A stretch of DNA of 64,000 bases from Xiamenia xianingshaonis (lineage in GTDB: Bacteria; Actinomycetota; Coriobacteriia; Coriobacteriales; Eggerthellaceae): NCBI RefSeq assembly GCF_017945865.1, contig NZ_CP072829.1, positions 1,984,001 through 2,048,000 of the forward strand, written 5' to 3'. Below the pieces are notes generated by a model. It was given only the letters and a program-made list of their open reading frames with translations, searched no databases and had not been told where the DNA came from. Below are positions 18,062 through 26,094 of this stretch, piece after piece. The translations under genes were made by a program, and so were the position numbers. Numbering within the stretch: the stretch's first letter is position 1; every line of letters starts with the position of its first letter.

Positions 18062-18652
18062 ATGAAGAACAACAAGGCGTATTTTTCCGTGGACGCCCTT
18101 GCGAGCGAACGCGACTTCGACGTGTGGTATGCCGACGGCGACGTGTTTTTGAACATCAGGGGCCCCTGGACGAGCGAGCGCGACCGAGTGACCATCTTCG
18201 GACGCATGGGCGGCGAGATGGGCTGCATCAAGCCCGATCCAAAGGCGCTCACCTACTACCTGAAGCTGGAGCGCTGGGAATACGTGTTCCACACGCTGCG
18301 CGTGTTTGAAAACTACTTCGTGGAAGGCATGAAGTGGCGCATCGATGGAAGCCTGGCAAACCCGCCCTTCGACTTCGTGAACGAGGACACCGGCCGCTCA
18401 GAGGTCCATGTGCAAGTAACGCATCTCAAGGGGCGCGGCGAGTGCTTCGAGGTGCGTGCGCGCGACGTGGCAGCCCTGCGCATCGCCGTGGCGGCCGTTA
18501 TCGCCATAGGCATCAAGGAGCACCACAAAGGCCTGAGCGAGGGCTTTCTGGACACCAGCAGGTCGCGCCTTGCCAGGATAAAGAGCTGGCTGTTCGCCGA
18601 CAAGGGCATCACCTACGAAGAGCTGCAGAAGCAAAAGGAGCTTGAGGACTGA
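18062..18652 (+). CDS. Hypothetical protein, possibly tubby/LURP-one-like fold
   Basis: The 196-residue protein begins MKNNKAYFSVDALASERDFD. It has alternating strand-like segments (DVWYADGDVFLNIRG, YYLKLERWEYVFHTLRV, KWRIDGSLANPPFDFV) and one hydrophobic helix near residues 143-160 (ALRIAVAAVIAIGI), then a charged tail. The pattern of a beta barrel closed by a central hydrophobic helix resembles the LURP-one/tubby-like fold, but this is only a guess. There is no signal peptide. The ATG at 18062 has AAAGGA upstream. It lies on the plus strand between minus-strand genes of the molybdoenzyme locus and ends at a strong palindrome. Confidence 0.7.
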   Translation: MKNNKAYFSVDALASERDFDVWYADGDVFLNIRGPWTSERDRVTIFGRMGGEMGCIKPDPKALTYYLKLERWEYVFHTLRVFENYFVEGMKWRIDGSLANPPFDFVNEDTGRSEVHVQVTHLKGRGECFEVRARDVAALRIAVAAVIAIGIKEHHKGLSEGFLDTSRSRLARIKSWLFADKGITYEELQKQKELED

Positions 18653-18681
18653 AGCGCCGCCAGACAGCCCCGAGCACGCAC

Positions 18682-18732
18682 GAAGGGCCCCGATGCCGGT
18701 TGGAACAACCTGATCCGGCATCGGGGCCCTTC
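18682..18732. terminator. Long perfect palindrome, bidirectional terminator candidate
   Basis: GAAGGGCCCCGATGCCGG at 18682-18699 pairs perfectly over 18 bases with 18715-18732. It sits between convergent genes. It has no T-run, so it may act as an mRNA 3'-end stabiliser. Confidence 0.7.
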
Positions 18733-18797
18733 GTCAAGGGGCGAGGCGCCGCAGGCAGCACCCGCAACGCCCCGCTTGAAACCTAAAGGCTGAAAGC

Positions 18798-20495
18798 CTA
18801 TTTCTTGGACATGGCAGCCTTGTTCTTGGCCAGCTGCGCACCGCCGAACACGAAGAAGTACGCGAAGGGCAGAAGCAGGCCGATGGCCATGAGCGGCAAC
18901 GCGTAGGGCTGCTTGGACCAGGCAGGCACAACCAGCGGGCACACGATGCACAGGATGGCCAGGATGGCCACGATCGCCAGCATGATGAAGAAGCGCGTGT
19001 TGCCGTCGCTCTCGGACGCACCAAGCTTCTCTTCTTCAGCAGCCAGCTGATCCATGGTCTTGCCAGCCGTTTCCTTCACGAACAGCACCGTGCAGACAAA
19101 GCCCAGGGCGAACGGCACGATGAGCACGAGCACCACGGTCGACCAGTTGGTGGTACCGGCAGCAGTCTGGAAGAACGCCATGCCGGCGATGCCGCCGAGC
19201 ACGATGGACGAAGCCGAACCGCCGAAGCGGGCGAACGCCTGGCACCACGACGTGCCGGTGTTGCGGATAGCCGTAGGATAGCTTTCAGGCATGAGCGGCT
19301 GCACGGCCGTGATGGCGTAGTTCAGCGCGAAGCCGAACAGCAGCATCAGCGCGATGCACAGGCCCATGCTGTTGGGAGCCACGAACAGCGAGCACAGCAC
19401 GATGGCCACGATGCAGAACAGCCACGAGAACGCCAGGTTGCGCTTGCGGCCCACCTTGTCGGACACGAAGCCGACCGTGATGTTGGACGCGATGGCGGCC
19501 ACGTTGTTCCACGTCTGCAGAGCAACGGAGTCGGCCTGCGAATAGCCCAGACCCACGAACCACGTGGGGATCCAGGCGTTCATGCCGTACACGCAGAACT
19601 GGCCCACGAAGTACGCAGCCCAGATGGCGCACGTAGCAACGATGAACTTGCTGGAGAACAGCACCGAAGGACCGGTCTTGGCAGGCTTGGGCGGAACGAT
19701 GAGCAGCGCCGGGTCGTACTCGTGAGAGGTGTGACGCGTAGCCTGCTCGATCTGCGTGAGGCGCTTGCAAGCCATCACCTTGTTGCCGGAGTTGGCGTAC
19801 CAGTGCGGCGTCTCATGCATGAAGAAGATGAGCACGATGCCATAGATCAGCGGGATGGCGCCGATCAGGTAGCACAAGCGCCAGTTGGCGAACATAGTAG
19901 CCGTGCTGCCGTCGGCCATCGTGTAGGTCACTTCGTTCGTGAAGCCGCCCAGGATAGGACCGGCAGCGTTGCAGATGGGGTTGGCGATGAGGCCGGCCAG
20001 AACCCAGCCCACAACCATGAAGGCCATGCCGAACGTCACGAACACGCCGCGCTGCTTGGAGGGCATGCTCTCCGAGAACACCGTGGTGACGACCGGGATG
20101 CACGAACCAACGCCGAAGCCGGCGATCAGGCGGAACGCAGCGAAGAACGCCAGGTCGTTCGCGAACGCCTGCGGCAGTGTGAACAGGCCGTAGAACATAA
20201 CGGCGATCACGAGCGTCTTCTTGCGGCCGAAGCGGTCGGACAGGATGCCGCCGACTGCACCGCCCAAAACCATGCCCAGAAGACCCCAGGTGGTCAGCGA
20301 GCCCATGAGCGCGCCGGGGTTGGGATCGTTGGGCCAGAACGTATGAGCCACAAACAGGTTGGTTGAATTGACGATCATGAAGTCATAGCCGTCAAAGATC
20401 ATGGCGAAAGCAAGCAGGATGAACACGGTCCATGTGTGCCCGCTGATGCCGATAGAGTCAATGACCTCTGAGATCGTAAACTCTTTTTTGTCCAT
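18798..20495 (-). CDS. MFS transporter, aromatic acid:H+ symporter-like, with extra C-terminal membrane segments
   Basis: The 565-residue protein starts MDKKEFTISEVIDSIG. DGYDFMIVNS near residue 33 and the loop GGILSDRFGRKKTLVIA near 85 are MFS signatures, and the overall pattern fits the AAHS/sugar-porter-like group. A second loop GFVSDKVGRKRNLAF occurs near 340. After the twelfth helix there is a cytoplasmic stretch (EETAGKTMDQLAAEEEKLG type) and then two more hydrophobic segments near residues 500-550, which is longer than usual. It probably imports a small organic acid. The ATG at 20495 has AAAAGGAGG upstream. It is bracketed by the two zinc-ribbon repeats and near the molybdoenzyme, which suggests substrate uptake for it. 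Confidence 0.88.
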   Translation of the reverse strand: MDKKEFTISEVIDSIGISGHTWTVFILLAFAMIFDGYDFMIVNSTNLFVAHTFWPNDPNPGALMGSLTTWGLLGMVLGGAVGGILSDRFGRKKTLVIAVMFYGLFTLPQAFANDLAFFAAFRLIAGFGVGSCIPVVTTVFSESMPSKQRGVFVTFGMAFMVVGWVLAGLIANPICNAAGPILGGFTNEVTYTMADGSTATMFANWRLCYLIGAIPLIYGIVLIFFMHETPHWYANSGNKVMACKRLTQIEQATRHTSHEYDPALLIVPPKPAKTGPSVLFSSKFIVATCAIWAAYFVGQFCVYGMNAWIPTWFVGLGYSQADSVALQTWNNVAAIASNITVGFVSDKVGRKRNLAFSWLFCIVAIVLCSLFVAPNSMGLCIALMLLFGFALNYAITAVQPLMPESYPTAIRNTGTSWCQAFARFGGSASSIVLGGIAGMAFFQTAAGTTNWSTVVLVLIVPFALGFVCTVLFVKETAGKTMDQLAAEEEKLGASESDGNTRFFIMLAIVAILAILCIVCPLVVPAWSKQPYALPLMAIGLLLPFAYFFVFGGAQLAKNKAAMSKK

Positions 20496-20695
20496 CAGTC
20501 CCTCCTTTTGAGGTAACTCGTTTAGTAAGGTGCCAGTGCGATGCTCGTTCGCCTTGTGCAAATGAACATCGCACCAACGTTTGAAACTCCCTTTTCCGCA
20601 GCGGCAAGATCGAAAGTTTGCAGCAGGCTTGATGCCAGCCCGCCCGCCTCGCAAGAAGCGGCTGCGCACATCCCCCTCTCAGGATGTGTCGACGC

Positions 20696-21206
20696 TGCGC
20701 GGAGCCTTCCTTGCGGAAGGGCTGCCGCGCACCGTCTGCCGGCCGTCTTACGCGACGGGAGGCTTGGGGGCGCCGGGGGCGGCAGGAGCGCCGGGGGCCT
20801 TGGGCGCGCCGGGAGCGGCAGGGGCGCCGGGGGCCGCCGTGGGGATCTCCTTGGTGCCGTCGAGGTAGGGCGTGAAGTCCGCCTTGCAGAACGGGCAGGC
20901 CTTCAGCTGGATGCCGCCCATCGTCTGAATGGTCTTCCCGCACTCGGGGCACTTGTTCGGGCCGCCGCCTGCGCTAGCGTCTGCTGGTCTGAAGCACATA
21001 AAGCAAACCTCCATCTTGGTCCGTGACTGCTTGCGCACACCGCGCCGCGCCGCGCCGTGTGCAAACAGTCTCTGCAGTAACCTTTGCCAGGCATGACCTG
21101 GCCTCTGACAGATTAGTGGCCGCCGCAGACAGGGCATCGAATCACGGGGACAATTTATACTGGCAGGGCATCGTACCGAAAGGTTGATTTTCATCATCCC
21201 GAAGGA
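20696..21206. repeat. 0.5-kb direct repeat, copy 2
   Basis: This is the second copy of the block at 17386-17886, offset by 3310 bases in the coding part. It ends in the same TTTTCATCATCCC. The pair brackets the plus-strand hypothetical gene and the MFS gene. Confidence 0.9.
20748..21014 (-). CDS. Zinc-ribbon protein with Ala/Pro/Gly tail, copy 2
   Basis: The 88-residue protein is identical to copy 1 except for one Asn-to-Asp change. It has the same three CxxC pairs and the same collagen-like GAP tail. It lies 252 bases upstream of the MFS gene on the same strand, mirroring the position of copy 1 relative to the molybdoenzyme gene. Each duplicate therefore precedes one of the two main genes of the locus. 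Function unknown. Confidence 0.8.
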   Translation of the reverse strand: MEVCFMCFRPADASAGGGPNKCPECGKTIQTMGGIQLKACPFCKADFTPYLDGTKEIPTAAPGAPAAPGAPKAPGAPAAPGAPKPPVA

Positions 21207-21413
21207 GGAGAGCCGGAATAATCCCAGATGAGAAGGTTCGAGTTTCAGGGGAGTCCTGTTTGAATGCCAGGCCGAAAACCTCTATCGCGCAAACTCATCT
21301 AAGCCTATAAGGAGTGGCACGCAGGCGACATTTAGTGTATAAATTAAGACTACATAGCCCCGGAGAGACTATGTTTTCTCCCGCATGACCGCAAAAATGC
21401 AAGGACATTGCCG
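21207..21413. promoter_or_regulatory. Promoter region of the LuxR regulator gene with a palindrome
   Basis: AT-rich sequence with a TATAAAT-like -10 near 21338. ACATAG at 21352-21357 mirrors CTATGT at 21369-21374. No gene was seen. Confidence 0.4.
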
Positions 21414-23189
21414 ATGGACATCAACCTTCCGCGCATAAGCATCACCGTAAACGACAGCCACGGAATGGGGGCCCAAGGCGAGCTGAGCACCTTGTCGCTG
21501 GGCTTCGGCCTTCATCAAGCATGGATCTATACGGCCATGTTCGGCGCGAACCGCCTGTTCCATGCCGAGCCTCTCAGCTTCCAGGAAAACGCCCAGACCC
21601 TTGTCTCCTGCTTCCTCTTGATTTCCATTGTGACGTTCGGCCTCTCGCTTCTGTTCGCCGTCGTCACCGACCAGAAGCACCTCAAGTTCTACACCGCCAA
21701 GCGCGTTTTGGCGGGCGCCGCCGTTTTGACCGCATCGGGCACGTTCGCAGCGTTCGCCGGATCGATCTCCGGCGCGTTTGGGCTTTTCGCCACCGTGTTC
21801 GCAGGCATATCGACCGGCATCGGCTCGGCGCTGCTTCTGCTGTTCTGGGGCACCGCGTATTCTCGCCACAGCGCCGCCACCATCGTGATGAACACGGCGA
21901 TGGCCATCGTGATAGCCGTGGCCATCTATTCGTTTGCGCTGCACGCGCTGCCCTACCCTTGGGCGGGCATATTCACCGCCTTGCTGCCGCTGCTGGAGCT
22001 GCCGCTTTTGTGGCAGTTGACGCCGGTGAGCTACGCGGTGCGCCATGCGGTGCCCATTTTCAACCCCCTGCCGGTGAACAAGGGGCCGTTTTCGCTGCGC
22101 CTGGCGCTTCCAATGCTGCTGTTCGGCTTTGCGCTCGGAGCGCTTCGCAGCACGTCCTTGCAGATCATCCTGCCTTCGTCGGACCCCATCACGCAGCTGC
22201 TCGCGCTGTTTGCCGGCGGGGCCGCCACCGTGCTCTTGCTGATAACCGTGTTCTCGCTCGACCGGCGCAACAGCTGGGACTTCCTGTTCCGCCCGCTCAT
22301 CCCCTTCATCGCCGTCACGCTGTTCTTTCTGCCTTCCGCCGCGCTCAACGATTCGACATTCTCCACGTTGGTGCTGCTCACGGGCTACATGTGCTTCGAA
22401 GCGCTCATGTGGGTCTTTTTCGGCGAAATGGCCCAGGAGTTCCGCCTGTCCCCCATCTTCGTGTTCGGCGTGGGACGAAGCTGCCTGGCTTTCGGATCGC
22501 TGGCCAGCGTGCTTGCCATGTCCAATCCGAGCCTGGTCGCGGCCATAACGCCGTTCGGCGAGGCGGGCGGGGCCATGCTCGTCATGGCGTGCCTGATCGT
22601 CGGCTATGCGCTTTTGCCGCGCGTGCGCGACATCAGGCGCGCCGTGGTGCAGGGCGTGCACAATTCAAACGCCATAGAAAGCTTCAACGACCAGGTGAAT
22701 CAGGAAACCCAGGCCGCTTGCGAGGCCCAGCAGGGCCAAGAAGGCCAGCAGGACCAGGAAGAGCAAGAAGACCAGGCGGCGCAGGGCGGCGCGGACGCGG
22801 CGACCGCCGAAGGCAAGAAGCCGGAAGGCGCAGGCGGCAGCGACGCGCCGGCAAGCGAGGCAAGCGAAGACGCGCCCCCAGCCACCGAAGCGCCCGCAGA
22901 CGCCGACCTGGCCCAAGCGAACCGCGCACGCAGAAGCGGGCGCTTCCGCACGCAATGCGAGATCATAGCCGACCGCTACCTGCTCTCGCGGCGCGAGACC
23001 GAGGTCATGTTCTTGCTCGCCAAAGGCTACAACGCCGCCTTCATCCAGGACAAGCTGTGCATTTCGAAGAGCACGGCCAAAACCCACATCGGGCACATCT
23101 ACCGCAAGCTGGACATCCACAACCAGCAAGAGCTGCTGGCCATGGTGGAAAAGACCCGCGAAGAACTGCTGGAAGACGACAGCCGGTAG
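21414..23189 (+). CDS. Membrane-anchored LuxR-family transcriptional regulator
   Basis: The 591-residue protein has about 400 N-terminal residues with ten to twelve hydrophobic segments, a Gln/Glu-rich then Ala/Glu-rich linker around residues 425-510, and a C-terminal LuxR helix-turn-helix (LSRRETEVMFLLAKGYNAAF then ISKSTAKTHIGHIYRKLDIH). This architecture is abundant in Eggerthellaceae, often next to molybdopterin enzyme genes that it activates on substrate sensing. The ATG at 21414 has CAAGGA eight bases upstream; a TTG two codons earlier is less likely. It is transcribed towards the cell-wall operon, divergently from the transporter and zinc-ribbon genes. It is the probable regulator of the molybdoenzyme locus. 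Confidence 0.9.
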   Translation: MDINLPRISITVNDSHGMGAQGELSTLSLGFGLHQAWIYTAMFGANRLFHAEPLSFQENAQTLVSCFLLISIVTFGLSLLFAVVTDQKHLKFYTAKRVLAGAAVLTASGTFAAFAGSISGAFGLFATVFAGISTGIGSALLLLFWGTAYSRHSAATIVMNTAMAIVIAVAIYSFALHALPYPWAGIFTALLPLLELPLLWQLTPVSYAVRHAVPIFNPLPVNKGPFSLRLALPMLLFGFALGALRSTSLQIILPSSDPITQLLALFAGGAATVLLLITVFSLDRRNSWDFLFRPLIPFIAVTLFFLPSAALNDSTFSTLVLLTGYMCFEALMWVFFGEMAQEFRLSPIFVFGVGRSCLAFGSLASVLAMSNPSLVAAITPFGEAGGAMLVMACLIVGYALLPRVRDIRRAVVQGVHNSNAIESFNDQVNQETQAACEAQQGQEGQQDQEEQEDQAAQGGADAATAEGKKPEGAGGSDAPASEASEDAPPATEAPADADLAQANRARRSGRFRTQCEIIADRYLLSRRETEVMFLLAKGYNAAFIQDKLCISKSTAKTHIGHIYRKLDIHNQQELLAMVEKTREELLEDDSR

Positions 23190-23423
23190 AGCTGGGGCGT
23201 TCCGCGCCCGAAGGGAATGTTGACTAATTCAATCAGCAATTACGCGGCCCTGCCGAAACATGGCGGACGCAGGCGGCGCCCCTTTGCGGCATCGGACCAT
23301 TACAATGCCGTCATCTTCCTATGACGTTTCGGTAAAAGCAGGACAGCGACGCTCCTATTTGTGGCAAGATGGAATCTCGGTTCGAAGAACTGCGCTCATC
23401 GCGGCGGCAAAGGAGAGATTCAC

Positions 23424-24383
23424 ATGGGCTTTCTTTCGAGGTTCGAAGGCAAGATGGAAGACACCTTCGAAGGGGCGGCCGACAAGGTTTTCGACTCCCC
23501 CATCTCACCTGTCCAAATTGCGAAAAAAGCCGAAAAGCAAATGAAGCGCGAAAAGATGGTCGGCGCCGGCAAGCAGTACGCCCCGACGCTGTACACCGTG
23601 CTCGTCAACCCTGACGACGACAAGCGCCTGTTCGGATACTACCCCACGCTGGCCGGCGAAACGGAAACGTACCTGGTCGCAAAAGCGGCCGAGCACGGCC
23701 TGGTCATGGACGGCCAGCCGCTGGTGCGCTTCATCGTGGATGACGGCTTGAAAAGCGGCAAGTTCGACATCATCGCCGAAGCCGTGGCCGCGCCCATCGT
23801 GATGCAGCTGCGCAACGAAGAAATGCAGCGCTACGGCCTGGTCCCGCAAGCGCCGTACGGCCAAGCCGCCCCCTACGGCGGCCCGCAGCCCTACGTGCCG
23901 GACCCCTACGCGCCTTCCCAACCCACCCCGGCCGACGCCTACGAGCCGTACGACCCCTACCAGCCCGTCGTCCCGGCCGTGGCCCCTGCGCCTGGCATCG
24001 GGGCCGCCGGAGCCGCTTCCGCCGTGCCTGCGCGGGGCAACCACACCATCGTGATTCCCCCTGCCGGCGCTGCCCCTGCCCCGGCAGATGCCGGCGGTCC
24101 CCAGGCGCAGCTCATCGACGTGGCCACCAACCGCCCCTTCGCGCTCAGCGGCGCTCGCATCACCATGGGCCGCGAATCGGTCAACGACATCCAGGTCCAC
24201 GACATCAACGCGTCCCGCAAGCACGCCGAGCTGACGCTGCAGCCGAACGGCGCCTGGACCATCACCGACGTGGGATCCACCAACGGCACCATCGTCAACG
24301 GGCGGCCCGTCGCGTCGCAGGTGCTCAGGCCCGGCGACCGCATCACCATCGGCACCACGGAATACACGTTCGTCGTCGCGTAA
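23424..24383 (+). CDS. fhaA: FhaA-type protein: DUF3662 plus FHA domain
   Basis: The 319-residue protein begins MGFLSRFEGKMEDTFEGAAD, the standard DUF3662 opening, with this domain to about residue 130. A Pro/Tyr/Ala-rich linker follows (about 135-225), then a C-terminal FHA domain: ITMGRESVNDIQVHD, then ASRKHAEL and DVGSTNGTIVNG. FHA domains bind phosphothreonine peptides, here probably products of the PknB kinase encoded downstream. The ATG at 23424 has AAAGGAG upstream. It is the first gene of the actinobacterial growth-control operon. Confidence 0.93.
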   Translation: MGFLSRFEGKMEDTFEGAADKVFDSPISPVQIAKKAEKQMKREKMVGAGKQYAPTLYTVLVNPDDDKRLFGYYPTLAGETETYLVAKAAEHGLVMDGQPLVRFIVDDGLKSGKFDIIAEAVAAPIVMQLRNEEMQRYGLVPQAPYGQAAPYGGPQPYVPDPYAPSQPTPADAYEPYDPYQPVVPAVAPAPGIGAAGAASAVPARGNHTIVIPPAGAAPAPADAGGPQAQLIDVATNRPFALSGARITMGRESVNDIQVHDINASRKHAELTLQPNGAWTITDVGSTNGTIVNGRPVASQVLRPGDRITIGTTEYTFVVA

Positions 24384-24404
24384 AGCGACCGGTTAGGCAC
24401 GCTT

Positions 24405-24818
24405 GTGATCGACATCGTCCTGCTCATCGTTCGGCTGCTGTTCATCGCCCTGCTGTACCTCTTCTTGTTTGCAATCATGAAGACGGGCATCGGGCTGGTG
24501 CGCGGCCAGCGCAAAAAAGAACGCACCTGGAACCTCACGGTCGAGAAAGGCCCCAAGGAGCTGCGCGGGGTCTCCCTCGTCGTGCGCGGGCCGGTCATCG
24601 TCGGCCGCTCGCCCGGCGCCGACATCGTCATCGGCGCCGGCTACGTGTCGGGCCGCCACGCCCGCTTCGAGCTGATGGGTCAAAACCTCTTCGTCGAGGA
24701 CCTGGGCTCCACCAACGGCACGGCCGTCAACGGGCAGCGCATCTTTGAGCCCACGGCGCTGCACAACAACGACGTGGTCACCGTCGGCGACGTCGCCATC
24801 AAGGTAAGGTTCTCCTAA
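24405..24818 (+). CDS. fhaB: FhaB-type membrane-anchored FHA protein
   Basis: The 137-residue protein starts at a GTG at 24405 and has an N-terminal membrane helix (residues 2-24). The FHA domain follows: VIVGRSPGADIVIG, YVSGRHARF and LGSTNGTAVNG. Its actinobacterial counterpart (FhaB/FipA) connects PknB phosphorylation to septal wall synthesis. The stop overlaps the next gene's ATG (TAATG), implying translational coupling with the phosphatase. The ribosome site before the GTG is weak. Confidence 0.9.
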   Translation: MIDIVLLIVRLLFIALLYLFLFAIMKTGIGLVRGQRKKERTWNLTVEKGPKELRGVSLVVRGPVIVGRSPGADIVIGAGYVSGRHARFELMGQNLFVEDLGSTNGTAVNGQRIFEPTALHNNDVVTVGDVAIKVRFS

Positions 24819-26089
24819 TGGCGAAGAAGAAACGCTCTTACACCTCGACCGAGCATACGCGCCGCGAAGCGCTGACGCCTTTCGGCAGCCGCACCGACGT
24901 CGGCTGCATCCGCGACCACAACGAAGACAGCCTGGTCGTATCGCCGCCGCTGTACGTGGTGGCCGACGGCATGGGCGGGCACGCGGCAGGCGAAGTGGCG
25001 TCGGAGATCGCCGTGAACGTGATCGCCGCCGAAGCGCCGCAAGAACCCGACGCCGAAGCACTGGCCCAAGCCGTGGAGGCGGCCAACCGCGAAGTGCTGC
25101 TGGCCAGCCGCGACGGCCGCGGGCGCGCCGGCATGGGCACCACGGTGACAGCCGCCATCTTGGAAGAAGAACGCCTGGTCATCGCGCAAGTGGGCGATTC
25201 GCGGGCCTACCTTTTGCACAAAGGGGAGCTGCAGCAGCTCACGCGCGACCATTCGCTGATGGCCGACCTCATCGAAGCCGGCCAGATCACGCCAGCCGAA
25301 GCCCGCACGCATCCGCAGCGGTCGGTCATCACGCGGGCGCTCGGCAGCGATCCGCTCATGCGGCCCGACCTTTACGAGATCAACGTGGAAACAGGCGACC
25401 GGCTGCTGCTGTGCTCCGACGGCCTGTCCAGCATGCTCACCGACGAGCAAATCGCCGCCACGCTGCAACGCTTCCCCGACCCGCAACGCTGCGCGACGCA
25501 GCTGGTCAACGAGGCCATCGCGGCGGGCGGCTATGACAACGTGACCGTCATCGTGCGCGACGTGGAAGGCCACGCCAAGCAGAAGATGAAGAAAACGGTC
25601 CGCAAGTCGCGCCGCTGGCTTGCTCTGATCATCACGCTGTTCGTGCTCATCGTCGCCGGCGCGGCCGCCGGTTTTGGGTACTATGCGTCCCATTCGGCCT
25701 TCGTGAAGGACGACAACGGCAAGGTCGCCGTGTATTCGGGGCTGCCGGGCGACTTCTTCGGCGTGTCGCTGTCGCTGCACGAGCGCACGACCGACGTGTC
25801 GGTGGCCGACTTGCAGCCGGGCATCGCGAACCGCCTGAAAGAAGGCATTCGGGTCGACGATTTGGAAGCGGCCGAAAAGCTCGTCGAGGAATACCAGAAA
25901 GAGGTCGACCAGAAAGCCGCGTCGGCCGTGCCTGACGACGAAGGCGCGAAAGAGGCCGAAGCCGCAGACGGCGACGCAAAAGACGCGGCAAGCCAGCCCG
26001 CAGCGGAAGGCGCCGCTGCAGCCGGCCAAGCGGCCGCAGCCGACGAGGGCGCCGACGCGCCCGCCGAAGCTGAAAACGCCGGGGCGTAG
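24818..26089 (+). CDS. pstP: PP2C-type serine/threonine phosphatase (PstP)
   Basis: The 423-residue protein has PP2C metal-binding motifs: DVGCIRDHNEDS near residues 26-37, VVADGMGGHAAGE near 47-59, and NVTVIVRD near 243. One membrane helix follows at about 266-290, then an extracytoplasmic part and an acidic Ala/Glu-rich tail. It reverses phosphorylation by PknB and is embedded in the same operon. The gene overlaps fhaB by one base and ends 5 bases before the SEDS-PBP gene. Confidence 0.95.
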   Translation: MAKKKRSYTSTEHTRREALTPFGSRTDVGCIRDHNEDSLVVSPPLYVVADGMGGHAAGEVASEIAVNVIAAEAPQEPDAEALAQAVEAANREVLLASRDGRGRAGMGTTVTAAILEEERLVIAQVGDSRAYLLHKGELQQLTRDHSLMADLIEAGQITPAEARTHPQRSVITRALGSDPLMRPDLYEINVETGDRLLLCSDGLSSMLTDEQIAATLQRFPDPQRCATQLVNEAIAAGGYDNVTVIVRDVEGHAKQKMKKTVRKSRRWLALIITLFVLIVAGAAAGFGYYASHSAFVKDDNGKVAVYSGLPGDFFGVSLSLHERTTDVSVADLQPGIANRLKEGIRVDDLEAAEKLVEEYQKEVDQKAASAVPDDEGAKEAEAADGDAKDAASQPAAEGAAAAGQAAAADEGADAPAEAENAGA

Positions 26090-26094
26090 CAGCC

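Noticed and set aside
17386-21206. A composite transposon bounded by the 0.5-kb repeats
   Set aside because: No transposase or terminal inverted repeats were found; the repeats carry a small gene and its upstream region, so a simple duplication is more likely.
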